NCBI GenBank assembly: GCA_947365915.1
Contig: CANAXT010000004.1
Location: forward strand, 1 to 47,085
Source: an uncultured Mycoplasmatota bacterium
Lineage (GTDB): Bacteria; Bacillota_I; Bacilli_A; RF39; UBA660
Reading direction: 5' to 3'
Length of the DNA: 47,085 nt
A program made the translations under genes and the position numbers. The notes beneath the pieces were generated by a model. The model was not told where the DNA came from. It ran no database searches and saw only the letters and a list, made by a program, of their open reading frames with translations. Shown here piece after piece: positions 24,333 through 31,731 of the stretch; position 1 is the stretch's first letter, and the number at the start of each line of letters is the position of its first letter.

Positions 24333-24829
24333 AAAATGTAAAAATCCATAAACATATCCGCTATTTCAGTAGGCGTCTCAATACATCCACTAATTAACCA
24401 GTTATAATAAATATTATATAGCCCACCAGAAATAAAATAGTAGTGATATTTTTCTTTTTTATTTTTTGCTTTACTATAAAAAATCTTATCAAACTCATCT
24501 TTTATATAATGGATACAATTAGCTTTATATAAAAGAATTCCTATCTCTTCTTTCTCTTTTAAATGAGTAAATAAAGTAATAAGATAATCCCTAAAATTGT
24601 TCGGATCATAATTAACTTGTTTCTTTTTAATAAACTCATTTGTTATATCATCCACATAATACTTTAAAATTTCATCTTTGTTTTTAAAATTACGATAAAT
24701 AGTTATATGAGATAACCCTGCTCTGTCAGTGATTTCTTTGTTAGTAATTTTACCATAATCTTTTTTCTTCATTAGAAGTATTAAAGCATCAGCCATATCT
24801 TTTTTGGATATTTCACTTTGCAATTCCAT
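24314..24829 (-). CDS. TetR family transcriptional repressor
   Basis: 171 residues. The N-terminal TetR helix-turn-helix (about 9-55: DMADALILLMKKKDYGKITNKEI, GLSHITIYRNFKNKDEIL) is followed by a mostly helical ligand-binding part with a YNIYYNWLISGCIETP segment typical of the YbiH/TetR_C group. It is transcribed away from a three-gene operon with a tiny membrane protein and two hydrolases. A palindrome overlaps the start region of both, so it most likely represses that operon and itself. Confidence 0.88.
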   Translation of the reverse strand: MELQSEISKKDMADALILLMKKKDYGKITNKEITDRAGLSHITIYRNFKNKDEILKYYVDDITNEFIKKKQVNYDPNNFRDYLITLFTHLKEKEEIGILLYKANCIHYIKDEFDKIFYSKAKNKKEKYHYYFISGGLYNIYYNWLISGCIETPTEIADMFMDFYILKGDKN

Positions 24830-24852
24830 TGTTATAATTCACCTTTCTTTCT

Positions 24853-24901
24853 AACAATAGTCATTTTAACTATTGTTTTTTTAATATTTTTAGAATAAAA
24901 T
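24853..24901 (+). promoter_or_regulatory. TetR-type operator and promoter of the hydrolase operon
   Basis: AACAATAGT (24853-24861) and ACTATTGTT (24869-24877) form a perfect 9-bp inverted repeat. The right arm overlaps the -35 TTGTTT (24873-24878); after 17 bp comes TAAAAT (24896-24901), a plausible promoter. Repressor binding would block the -35. Confidence 0.65.
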
Positions 24902-24961
24902 ACAATTGTTAGAAATATAACACTTATTTTGAAAGAAGTCAATATGAAGGAGTTGAAAAAT

Positions 24962-25093
24962 ATGATGACTGGAAAAAGATGGATTATTCTTGGAGGTGTA
25001 GTTCTTATAGGAATTGTAGTTGGAAGACTAGCATTTCGAGCATTTTTAAACCTACTAATGGGTGGAACATTATTTGGAGGTAATTTTCTATGA
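24962..25093 (+). CDS. Small membrane protein, 43 residues
   Basis: AAGGAG precedes ATG 24962. The product (MMTGKRWIILGGVVLIGIVV then a GRLAFRAFLNLLMGG segment) is one or two hydrophobic spans with little else. Its stop overlaps the start of the downstream hydrolase gene (ATGA at 25090-25093), so they are translationally coupled. It is the first gene of the TetR-controlled operon. The role is unknown; a small accessory or leader peptide is possible. Confidence 0.6.
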   Translation: MMTGKRWIILGGVVLIGIVVGRLAFRAFLNLLMGGTLFGGNFL

Positions 25094-26070
25094 AAAATGA
25101 CAAGAAAAGAGGTACAGGTATGTTTATAGGTATATGTATAATTTTATTTTTAGTTTCTTTTGGAATAGGCATTGCTTCTAAAATGATGATTAAACCAGAA
25201 TGGACTAAAAAATATGCAGTGAAATGGTCTAATCAATTAGGAACAAAAATAACAGATATTTCCTATGGTGATGGAGAAGCAAATAAATTTGATTTGTACT
25301 TACCAAAAGATAACAGTAAAGAAAATTATGGATTGGTTGTTTATCTTCATGCAGGAGGATTCACTGGGGGAGATAAATCCGGAGATGAGGGAATACTTTC
25401 ATGGCTATGTTCAAAAGGATATGTAGCAGTTGGAATCAATTATACTTTAAGAAATGAAACGAATGAAAAATCAGTATTAACACAATCAATGGAAATAAAA
25501 GGATCTATTCCAAAAGTAATTGAAGAAGCAGAAAAACATGGATACCATATTAATGAAATGGGAATAGCAGGAGGATCAGCAGGTCATGCCCTCGCTATGA
25601 TATATGCTTATAGAGATTATAAAGAATCCCCTGTACCAGTTAAATTAACATTCGGAGCAGTTGGTCCATCTAGCTTTTATGCGAGTGATTGGGATATATA
25701 TGGATTTGATAGAGATACAGATGAAGCAATGAGTGGTGCTGCAGGATTACTTGGAGTAATGGGTGGAGTAGAATTAACACCAGAAATGATAAAAGATGGC
25801 TCTTATATTGAAAAATTAAAACCTATTTCAGCACTAATGTGGATAGATGAAAATACCGTGCCTAGTGTTGTTGCATATGGAAAATACGATAAAGTACAAC
25901 CATATAAAGGGTCACAAAGATTATTAGAAGCGTTTAAGAAATATAATGTTGATTACAAATATTTTGAAGCCTCTCACTCAGGACATGGATTACAAAATGA
26001 TAATAAAGTATATAAAGAGTGGATGGAAACAGTAGAAGAGTATTTAGATAAGTATATGCCAGTAAAATAA
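25090..26070 (+). CDS. Membrane-anchored alpha/beta hydrolase, HSL/carboxylesterase-like
   Basis: 326 residues. The N-terminal span (about 10-30) anchors the enzyme with its catalytic domain outside the membrane. The oxyanion-hole motif HAGGF (87-91) and nucleophile motif GGSAG (161-165, Ser163) are typical of the esterase/lipase group. Candidate acid and base: Asp in YGKYDKVQP and His in ASHSGHG. The substrate is unknown; esters or acylated compounds are expected. It sits between a tiny membrane protein and a second hydrolase in a TetR-controlled operon, which suggests a detoxification or cell-envelope lipid role. Confidence 0.85.
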   Translation: MKNDKKRGTGMFIGICIILFLVSFGIGIASKMMIKPEWTKKYAVKWSNQLGTKITDISYGDGEANKFDLYLPKDNSKENYGLVVYLHAGGFTGGDKSGDEGILSWLCSKGYVAVGINYTLRNETNEKSVLTQSMEIKGSIPKVIEEAEKHGYHINEMGIAGGSAGHALAMIYAYRDYKESPVPVKLTFGAVGPSSFYASDWDIYGFDRDTDEAMSGAAGLLGVMGGVELTPEMIKDGSYIEKLKPISALMWIDENTVPSVVAYGKYDKVQPYKGSQRLLEAFKKYNVDYKYFEASHSGHGLQNDNKVYKEWMETVEEYLDKYMPVK

Positions 26071-26084
26071 GGAGAAAAAGGAGT

Positions 26085-27005
26085 ATGAAAAAAGTGTTAA
26101 AAATTGTAGGAATCATAATATTGATACCAATGATCTTAATAATTGAATTATTAATAATTTTATCATTTATCCCAGCAGCCCCTAAAAATTATACAAAAAA
26201 AGTGAAAACTGGAGGAAACATTGAAGCCAAATATCTCAGAATGGGTGAATATAAAGTAAAAAGTACAAAAAGTAAATCCTCAGAGCTAACAAAATACAAT
26301 TATGTTTATTATCCCGAAGAATTAGAAAGTAGTAATAAGAAATATCCTGTAGTAATCATATTAAATGGAACAGGGATACTTCCTAAAAAATATAAAGCCT
26401 TATTTAAACATCTAGCATCGTGGGGATTTATAGTTGTAGGAAATGATGATGGAAGTACAGGATTTGGAAAATCATCAGATGAAACAATAGACTATTTAAA
26501 AAAAGCAAACAAAGATAAAGATAGTATACTATATGAAAAAATAGATTTAAATAATATAGGCATCACAGGACATTCACAAGGTGGTGCAGGAGTATTTACA
26601 TCCATTTCTATTATGAAACATAAAGACAAATATAAAACAGCAGTTGCATTATCTCCAACACATGAAGAAACGGCTCTTGCCTTTGGCTGGAATTATGACT
26701 TAACAAAAATAAATATACCAACCTTACTCGTAGCAGGAACACAAGGAGATTTTGAAACACAAGCCGTGATACCAATAGAAAAAATGATTGATATGTATCA
26801 CAAAATTCCATCTTCCAAAGTAATGATGAGAAGAATTGGAGCAGAACATGGACAAATGTTATATGTAGCAGATGGATATGTAACAGCATGGTTTATGTGG
26901 CAATTACAAAATGACAAAGAAGCAAGTAAAGCATTTACTGGAGACAATCCAGAAATACTGAAAAATAAACTTTATCAAGACCAAAAAATAGATTTAAGTA
27001 ATTAA
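26085..27005 (+). CDS. Membrane-anchored alpha/beta hydrolase, chlorophyllase/PETase-like fold
   Basis: 306 residues. The N-terminal membrane segment (about 5-30) is followed by the hydrolase core: an NGTG oxyanion region, nucleophile motif GHSQGGAG (162-169, Ser164) and candidate His in IGAEHGQ. The GHSQGG elbow and the long loop before it resemble dienelactone-hydrolase, chlorophyllase and polyester-hydrolase-like families. The gene starts 15 bases after the first hydrolase with its own GGAG, and both are probably made together under the TetR operator. The substrate is unknown. Confidence 0.82.
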   Translation: MKKVLKIVGIIILIPMILIIELLIILSFIPAAPKNYTKKVKTGGNIEAKYLRMGEYKVKSTKSKSSELTKYNYVYYPEELESSNKKYPVVIILNGTGILPKKYKALFKHLASWGFIVVGNDDGSTGFGKSSDETIDYLKKANKDKDSILYEKIDLNNIGITGHSQGGAGVFTSISIMKHKDKYKTAVALSPTHEETALAFGWNYDLTKINIPTLLVAGTQGDFETQAVIPIEKMIDMYHKIPSSKVMMRRIGAEHGQMLYVADGYVTAWFMWQLQNDKEASKAFTGDNPEILKNKLYQDQKIDLSN

Positions 27006-27061
27006 CAAAGTAGAATAAAAACAACAGAAAATGATATTACTAGTATCATCAGTGACATACT

Positions 27062-27085
27062 CCCACTTCTTATTTAAGAAGTGGG
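27062..27085. repeat. Strong hairpin CCCACTTCTT/AAGAAGTGGG: operon terminator or IS200/IS605 end remnant
   Basis: The ten-base arms are perfect with a 4-base loop, preceded by GTGACATACT and followed by GGGCTTTTTGATG. It can end the hydrolase operon. The context (TGACATACTCCCACTT...AAGTGGGGGCTTTTT) also resembles the subterminal hairpin found at the right end of many IS200/IS605 elements. No TnpA or TnpB gene is near. Confidence 0.6.
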
Positions 27086-27197
27086 GGCTTTTTGATGTTT
27101 TTGGCTAAAAATTAGTTGTATTATTGTTAAATGAGATAAATCATAGTATAATATGTTAAGTTGATTACCTAAAGAATAAATGCTAAGGAGAAAACAC

Positions 27198-27290
27198 ATG
27201 AGTGAAAGCTTAAAAGAAACAATAGAATATCATGTAAAAGAAACAGAAATCTCAAAAGAAGGATGTACTTTTGCTTATAATTTTTTATAA
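27198..27290 (+). CDS. Possible 30-residue peptide gene upstream of the WYL regulator
   Basis: ATG 27198 has AAGGAG seven bases upstream and a TATAAT box near 27150. The product MSESLKETIEYHVKETEISK... is hydrophilic, has one Cys and ends in a short aromatic tail. It may be the remains of a longer gene or a leader peptide. The homologous family is not recognised. Confidence 0.4.
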   Translation: MSESLKETIEYHVKETEISKEGCTFAYNFL

Positions 27291-27309
27291 AATTAGATTT
27301 GAGGCGTAA

Positions 27310-28203
27310 ATGAAAAATAATCGTTTATTTGGGATTGTGTACCTATTGCTTTCTAATAACACAATGACAGCCAAATCTTTAGCGCAATATTTTGAAGTAT
27401 CAGTAAGAACAATATATAGAGATATAGAAACACTAAGTGAATTAAATATTCCCATATATATGCATAAAGGAAAAAATGGCGGAATAAGCCTATTAGATAA
27501 TTATAAATTCGATAAAACCTTATTAACAGATAAAGAACAAAATCAAATATTATTTTCTTTACAAGGAATAAATAAATTGAATATTAGTGATGATAGCCTT
27601 TTAAAAAAGATGAAAACTATATTTTCTAAAAATGATGAAAATTGGTTTGAGGTTGACTTTTCAGTATGGGGAAATTCCAACATATATAAGAAAAACTTTG
27701 AAATTATTAAAACTGCAATTATAAACAAAAACGTAATAAAATTTGATTATTTTAATTCTTATGGTTCATGCACAAATAGAGAAGTAGAACCATTAAAATT
27801 ATATTTTAAATATAACTCTTGGTATCTATATAGCTTTGACAGACATAAAAAAGATTATAGATTATTTAAAATAATGAGAATCAAAAAAGTAGTACTCACA
27901 AATGAATCATTTGAAAGAGTAATAATAGAAGAATCACAAATATTGAATGATCCTCCAAAAATAATTAAAATCGTTTTGAAAATAAATAAAGAACTATCAT
28001 ATAGAGTGTATGATGAATTTGAAGAAACAAATATTATAAAATTAGAAAATGGAGACTTTATAGTATCATTAGAATTACCTTTAAATGATTGGGTATATGG
28101 ATATATTCTTTCATTTGGCGAACATATTAAAGTATTAGAGCCAACTGATATAAGAGATAAAATAATAGATAAATTGAAAAAAAATTTAGATAATTACCTA
28201 TAA
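27310..28203 (+). CDS. WYL-domain transcriptional regulator (DeoR/HTH_11 type)
   Basis: 297 residues. The N-terminal winged HTH (about 1-62: NTMTAKSLAQYFEVSVRTIYRDIETLSELNIPI and GGISLLDNY) is followed by a WYL ligand-sensing domain (about 135-205: IKFDYFNSYG, REVEPLKLYFKYNSWYLYSFDRHKKDYRLFKIMRI) and a WCX tail. WYL regulators answer nucleotides or other small ligands. It precedes a run of small detoxification-type genes in the same direction, separated from the first by a palindrome that is a likely operator. Confidence 0.92.
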   Translation: MKNNRLFGIVYLLLSNNTMTAKSLAQYFEVSVRTIYRDIETLSELNIPIYMHKGKNGGISLLDNYKFDKTLLTDKEQNQILFSLQGINKLNISDDSLLKKMKTIFSKNDENWFEVDFSVWGNSNIYKKNFEIIKTAIINKNVIKFDYFNSYGSCTNREVEPLKLYFKYNSWYLYSFDRHKKDYRLFKIMRIKKVVLTNESFERVIIEESQILNDPPKIIKIVLKINKELSYRVYDEFEETNIIKLENGDFIVSLELPLNDWVYGYILSFGEHIKVLEPTDIRDKIIDKLKKNLDNYL

Positions 28204-28205
28204 TA

Positions 28206-28238
28206 TGACAGTACGTTGTCAATAACATTTACTATAAT
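28206..28238 (+). promoter_or_regulatory. Palindromic operator and -10 box before the GyrI-like gene
   Basis: TGACA-GTACGT-TGTCA (28206-28221) is an inverted repeat; TATAAT lies at 28233-28238. No standard -35 is spaced 17 bp away, so the palindrome may take its place, bound by the WYL protein encoded just upstream. Confidence 0.55.
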
Positions 28239-28265
28239 TTATTTATAGAAAAGGAGATGTGAATT

Positions 28266-28904
28266 ATGGCCTTTGACTTTAAAAAAGAATATAAAGAATT
28301 TTATATGCCAAAAAATAAACCAAATATTATAGAAATACCAAAAATGAATTATATTGCAATAAGAGGAAAAGGAAATCCAAATGAAGAAAATGGAGACTAT
28401 AAAAAAACAATAGGATTACTATACAACATTGCATATACAATCAAAATGAGCGATAAAGGAAACCATAAAATAGATGGATTTTTTGAATATGTTGTACCAC
28501 CATTAGAAGGATTTTGGTGGCAAGAGGGCATGAAAGAAACAATTGATTATAATAATAAAAGCGCAATGCACTTTATATCAATCATTAGATTACCAGACTT
28601 TGTAACCAAAAAAGACTTTGATTGGGCTATAGAAGAAGCAACAAAAAAGAAAAAAGAGGACTTTTCAAAAATTGAATTTTTCACTTATGATGAAGGATTG
28701 TGTGTTCAATGTCTGCACATAGGTTCTTATGATGAAGAACCAGAAACAATCAATGTAATGCACCAATATATAAAAGAAAATGGATATGAACTAGATATAA
28801 CAGATACTAGATATCATCATGAAATATATTTAAGTGACCCAAGAAAATGTGATGTCAAAAAATTAAAAACAGTAATAAGACATCCGATTAAGAAGATTCA
28901 GTAA
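28266..28904 (+). CDS. GyrI-like small-molecule-binding protein, stand-alone
   Basis: 212 residues beginning FDFKKEYKEFYMPKNKP and containing IEIPKMNYIAIRGKGNPN, FFEYVVPPLEGFWW and CVQCLHIGSYDEEPETI. These features match the stand-alone GyrI-like ligand-binding family related to SbmC/GyrI. Family members bind or sequester hydrophobic drug-like compounds; some act as hydrolases. AAGGAGATG precedes the start. It is the first gene after the WYL regulator palindrome, so it is probably its main target. Confidence 0.85.
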   Translation: MAFDFKKEYKEFYMPKNKPNIIEIPKMNYIAIRGKGNPNEENGDYKKTIGLLYNIAYTIKMSDKGNHKIDGFFEYVVPPLEGFWWQEGMKETIDYNNKSAMHFISIIRLPDFVTKKDFDWAIEEATKKKKEDFSKIEFFTYDEGLCVQCLHIGSYDEEPETINVMHQYIKENGYELDITDTRYHHEIYLSDPRKCDVKKLKTVIRHPIKKIQ

Positions 28905-28938
28905 GGATAATTTAGAAAATTTGTAGAAGGAGTAAAAC

Positions 28939-29685
28939 ATGAATGAATATATAAATATAACATTAGAAAATATTGATGAAGAACACATCTGCTGTGCAAT
29001 AGGAGATAAGAAACATCAAAAAGGAGTAGATAGAAAAAAAGAATGGATGAAAAAGAAAATACCAGATGGTCATGTCTTTAGAAAACGAAATGTTAGAGGA
29101 AAAACATTTATTGAATATGAACCAATAGAAACCGCTTGGGTACCCATTAATGGAAAAAATTATGAATATATTTACTGCTTATGGGTAGCAGGAAGCTTCA
29201 AAGGAAAAGGAATTGCAAAAGAATTATTAGAATATGCAATTAAAGATTCCAAAGCAAAAGGAATGAGTGGAATATGCACATTAACTTCCAAAAAGAAAAA
29301 ACCTTTTATCGGAGAAAAAAATTTTTATCTTCATTATGGATTTAAAGTCGTAGATGAAATTGAAGACTATGAATTATTAGCGCTACAATTTGATAATAAC
29401 GAAACTCCTAAATTTAATGATAATGCAAGAATCATGAAAATAGATAATGAGGATTTTACCATTTATTATAGCAATGAATGCCCTTATGTAGAATATGAAA
29501 TTCAAGAATTAACAGAATATGCAAAAGAAAAAAACATAAAAATGAACTTCATAAAAATAGATACACTAGAAAAAGCCAAAAACGCGCCTTGTATATTTAA
29601 TAACTGGGCTAACTTTTATAAAGGTGAGTTTATATCAAATACAATACTAAATGCGAACTCATTTGAAAAATTGATTAATAAATAA
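28939..29685 (+). CDS. GNAT N-acetyltransferase with C-terminal YoaP domain
   Basis: 248 residues. The N-terminal GNAT fold has an acetyl-CoA loop in LWVAGSFKGKGIAKELLEYA (about 75-95). The C-terminal part (about 165-248) resembles the YoaP domain of B. subtilis, with 'DFTIYYSNECPYVEYEIQEL' in a thioredoxin-like layout and 'NNWANFYKGEFISN' near the end. The substrate is unknown. It follows the GyrI-like gene after 34 bases with an AAGGAG, so it is probably co-transcribed. A role in modifying toxic compounds or peptides is inferred from context. Confidence 0.82.
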   Translation: MNEYINITLENIDEEHICCAIGDKKHQKGVDRKKEWMKKKIPDGHVFRKRNVRGKTFIEYEPIETAWVPINGKNYEYIYCLWVAGSFKGKGIAKELLEYAIKDSKAKGMSGICTLTSKKKKPFIGEKNFYLHYGFKVVDEIEDYELLALQFDNNETPKFNDNARIMKIDNEDFTIYYSNECPYVEYEIQELTEYAKEKNIKMNFIKIDTLEKAKNAPCIFNNWANFYKGEFISNTILNANSFEKLINK

Positions 29686-29749
29686 AATGGAATTTGTTGA
29701 AGTTATACTTATCAAGGTAACATAACTATAAAAAAAGGAATGAAACATT

Positions 29750-30172
29750 ATGGATTTAAAAAAAATAGAAAAATTTATTAACAAACAAAAAGTAAGCTTT
29801 ATTTGCTCTATTGATGAAGACAACTATCCAAACATAAAAGCAATGCTAAAACCAAGAAAAAGAAATGGATTAAAAGAATTTTACTTTTCCACAAATACAT
29901 CATCAATGAGGGTACAACAATATAGAAAAAATCCCAAAGCCAGCATTTACTTTTATCATAAAGGACGAATAAAATATATTGGAGTTATGTTAAAAGGCAA
30001 AATGGAAATCTTAACAGACCAAGAAACCAAAAATATGATTTGGAAAAAAGGAGATACAATATTTTATAAAAAAGGTGTAACAGATCCCGATTATTGCGTG
30101 TTAAAATTTACAGCTACAAACGGTAGATACTATTGTGATTTAAAAACAGAAAACTTTGACATCGACGAATGA
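29750..30172 (+). CDS. Pyridoxamine 5'-phosphate oxidase-like flavin-binding protein
   Basis: A 140-residue split-barrel protein: 'KVSFICSIDEDNYPNIKAMLKPRKR', 'FYFSTNTSSMRVQQYRKNPKASIYFYHKG', 'GVMLKGKMEIL' and a final 'CVLKFTATNGRYYCDLKTENF'. These match the general-stress / PPOX-like family (PF16242-type) that binds FMN or F420 and reduces unknown substrates. It has no membrane segment. It is the last of the small detoxification-type genes after the WYL regulator, with its own weak GGAAT site. Confidence 0.85.
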   Translation: MDLKKIEKFINKQKVSFICSIDEDNYPNIKAMLKPRKRNGLKEFYFSTNTSSMRVQQYRKNPKASIYFYHKGRIKYIGVMLKGKMEILTDQETKNMIWKKGDTIFYKKGVTDPDYCVLKFTATNGRYYCDLKTENFDIDE

Positions 30173-30254
30173 TAGTAAATAGGAAAAATGAAATTTTGAT
30201 AATCATAACAACAAAAAAAGTGATAAAATATATAAAAGAAAGAAGGAAGATAAA

Positions 30255-30791
30255 ATGAAATTAAAAAAAATAATATTAGGATCACTTACTAGTGTATGTG
30301 CATTATGCTTTATTACAGGATGTTCAGAACAAAAAGTAGAAGAAAAACCAAAAGAAGAAGTGAAAGGAAACTGTACTGTTACAGAATGTATTAAAAAAAT
30401 AGAAACAACAAATACAAAAGAAGAAATAAATAAAATTATTGGATTTGAAGGAGAAACCAGTGAATATAGTAACGAAACGACTTGGAAATTAGATTCAAAA
30501 AACTGGATAACATTAAAACCAGGAACCAATAGTCAAATCGTACAAGCAACTATTGACAAAGAATCTATCAAAAACGATAACGTAACATTACCAAGTCAAA
30601 AAGAACTTCAAGAACTATTAAACCAAGGAATTACCTATACCGAACTAGTAGAAAAAATTGGCGCAGAAGGGACCTTAAATAGCAAGACCAGTACCTCTGT
30701 AGGTTACATATGGGCAGACAAAAATGGGCAAAGATTAAGTGCCTCTATCAATAACGAGAGTGGAAAATGTACCGTTGCAAGTTATAGATAA
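30255..30791 (+). CDS. Lipoprotein with BLIP/DUF3862-like domain
   Basis: 178 residues. The signal peptide ends in lipobox FITGC (Cys23), so the mature protein is lipid-anchored outside the membrane. A first repeat (about 40-105, TVTECIKKIETTNTKEEINKIIG) and a second (about 115-178, LNQGITYTELVEKIGAEG, VGYIWADKNGQRLSASI, CTVASYR) resemble the small DUF3862/beta-lactamase-inhibitor-like fold, which is a tandem repeat of such modules. Function unknown; binding of a small ligand or protein is the usual guess. AGAAGGAAG precedes the start; no terminator is clear. Confidence 0.75.
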   Translation: MKLKKIILGSLTSVCALCFITGCSEQKVEEKPKEEVKGNCTVTECIKKIETTNTKEEINKIIGFEGETSEYSNETTWKLDSKNWITLKPGTNSQIVQATIDKESIKNDNVTLPSQKELQELLNQGITYTELVEKIGAEGTLNSKTSTSVGYIWADKNGQRLSASINNESGKCTVASYR

Positions 30792-30867
30792 AATACAAAA
30801 ACTCAAGTATTGTTTCGTGTAAAAAACAACTTTTGCATTATAAAATGAATGTGAAAGGAGAAAAAAT

Positions 30868-31596
30868 ATGAATCAAGAAAAAATTGGAAAATTTATAGCC
30901 ACCTGTAGAAAAGAAAAAAAGATCACCCAATCAGAACTATCAGAACAATTAGGCGTAACAGATCGATCAGTGAGTAATTGGGAAAATGGTAAAAATATGC
31001 CAGACTTATCCCTATTTAAACCATTGTGTGAACTCCTTGATATCACAATTAACGAATTATTAAGTGGCGAAAAAATAAGCAAAGAAAAATATCAAGAAAA
31101 ATTTGAAGAAAACATAGTCAATACCATTGATTATTCTACAAAAAAAATAAACAAATATAATGGAATCATTTCTCTAATACTCATTATATTTGGTCTCTTC
31201 GTTTCCCTATCAGCAATTATGATCTTTCCAAGTGAATCAAGTTGGGGATCCATTTATTCAACATTTGGAATGATCATATTTATAATTGGTATTTCAAGAA
31301 AAATAACACCCATAAAATGGTATAAAAAAATACTACTTCTAACGCTTATCGCTATAGGAGCAATGGGAATTTTATTATTTACTGATTATGTAAACGTAAA
31401 AAACAACAAACAAGCACCTAGATTTAGAATAACAACCACTACAACGGGTAATGTAATCTATTACGACACATTATTTTATGATGTTTATAGATGTAACTTT
31501 GACGAAGATAATGAATATTGGATCATTGAGAAAAACCATCATAGAACAATTCCAGAACTAACCAATTACTGCAATAAAAATACGAATCATGATTGA
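30868..31596 (+). CDS. XRE-family HTH regulator with membrane C-terminus
   Basis: 242 residues. The HTH (residues 4-60: KFIATCRKEKKITQSELSEQLGV, SVSNWENGKNMPD, INELLSGE) is followed by a cytoplasmic linker and three hydrophobic spans (about 95-117, 123-142 and 150-170), then a hydrophilic tail. The layout is close to the two HTH/membrane regulators in the secA element but the sequence is distinct. AAAGGAG precedes it; a strong terminator covers its stop codon. Its target is not evident. Confidence 0.85.
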   Translation: MNQEKIGKFIATCRKEKKITQSELSEQLGVTDRSVSNWENGKNMPDLSLFKPLCELLDITINELLSGEKISKEKYQEKFEENIVNTIDYSTKKINKYNGIISLILIIFGLFVSLSAIMIFPSESSWGSIYSTFGMIIFIIGISRKITPIKWYKKILLLTLIAIGAMGILLFTDYVNVKNNKQAPRFRITTTTTGNVIYYDTLFYDVYRCNFDEDNEYWIIEKNHHRTIPELTNYCNKNTNHD

Positions 31597-31612
31597 AATG
31601 ATTCGTATTTTT
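31579..31612 (+). terminator. Terminator of the HTH/membrane regulator
   Basis: AATACGAATCAT (31579-31590) pairs perfectly with ATGATTCGTATT (31598-31609), followed by T. The stop codon is in the loop. Confidence 0.9.
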
Positions 31613-31731
31613 TAGTAAACATTATAACAAGTAAAAAACCTAGAATAATAAGTGATATCAACTATAATTGGTAGTAAAATATACAATATCTAGTTTATAA
31701 AAAAAACATAAAATTAGAATGGAGAAGTAAC

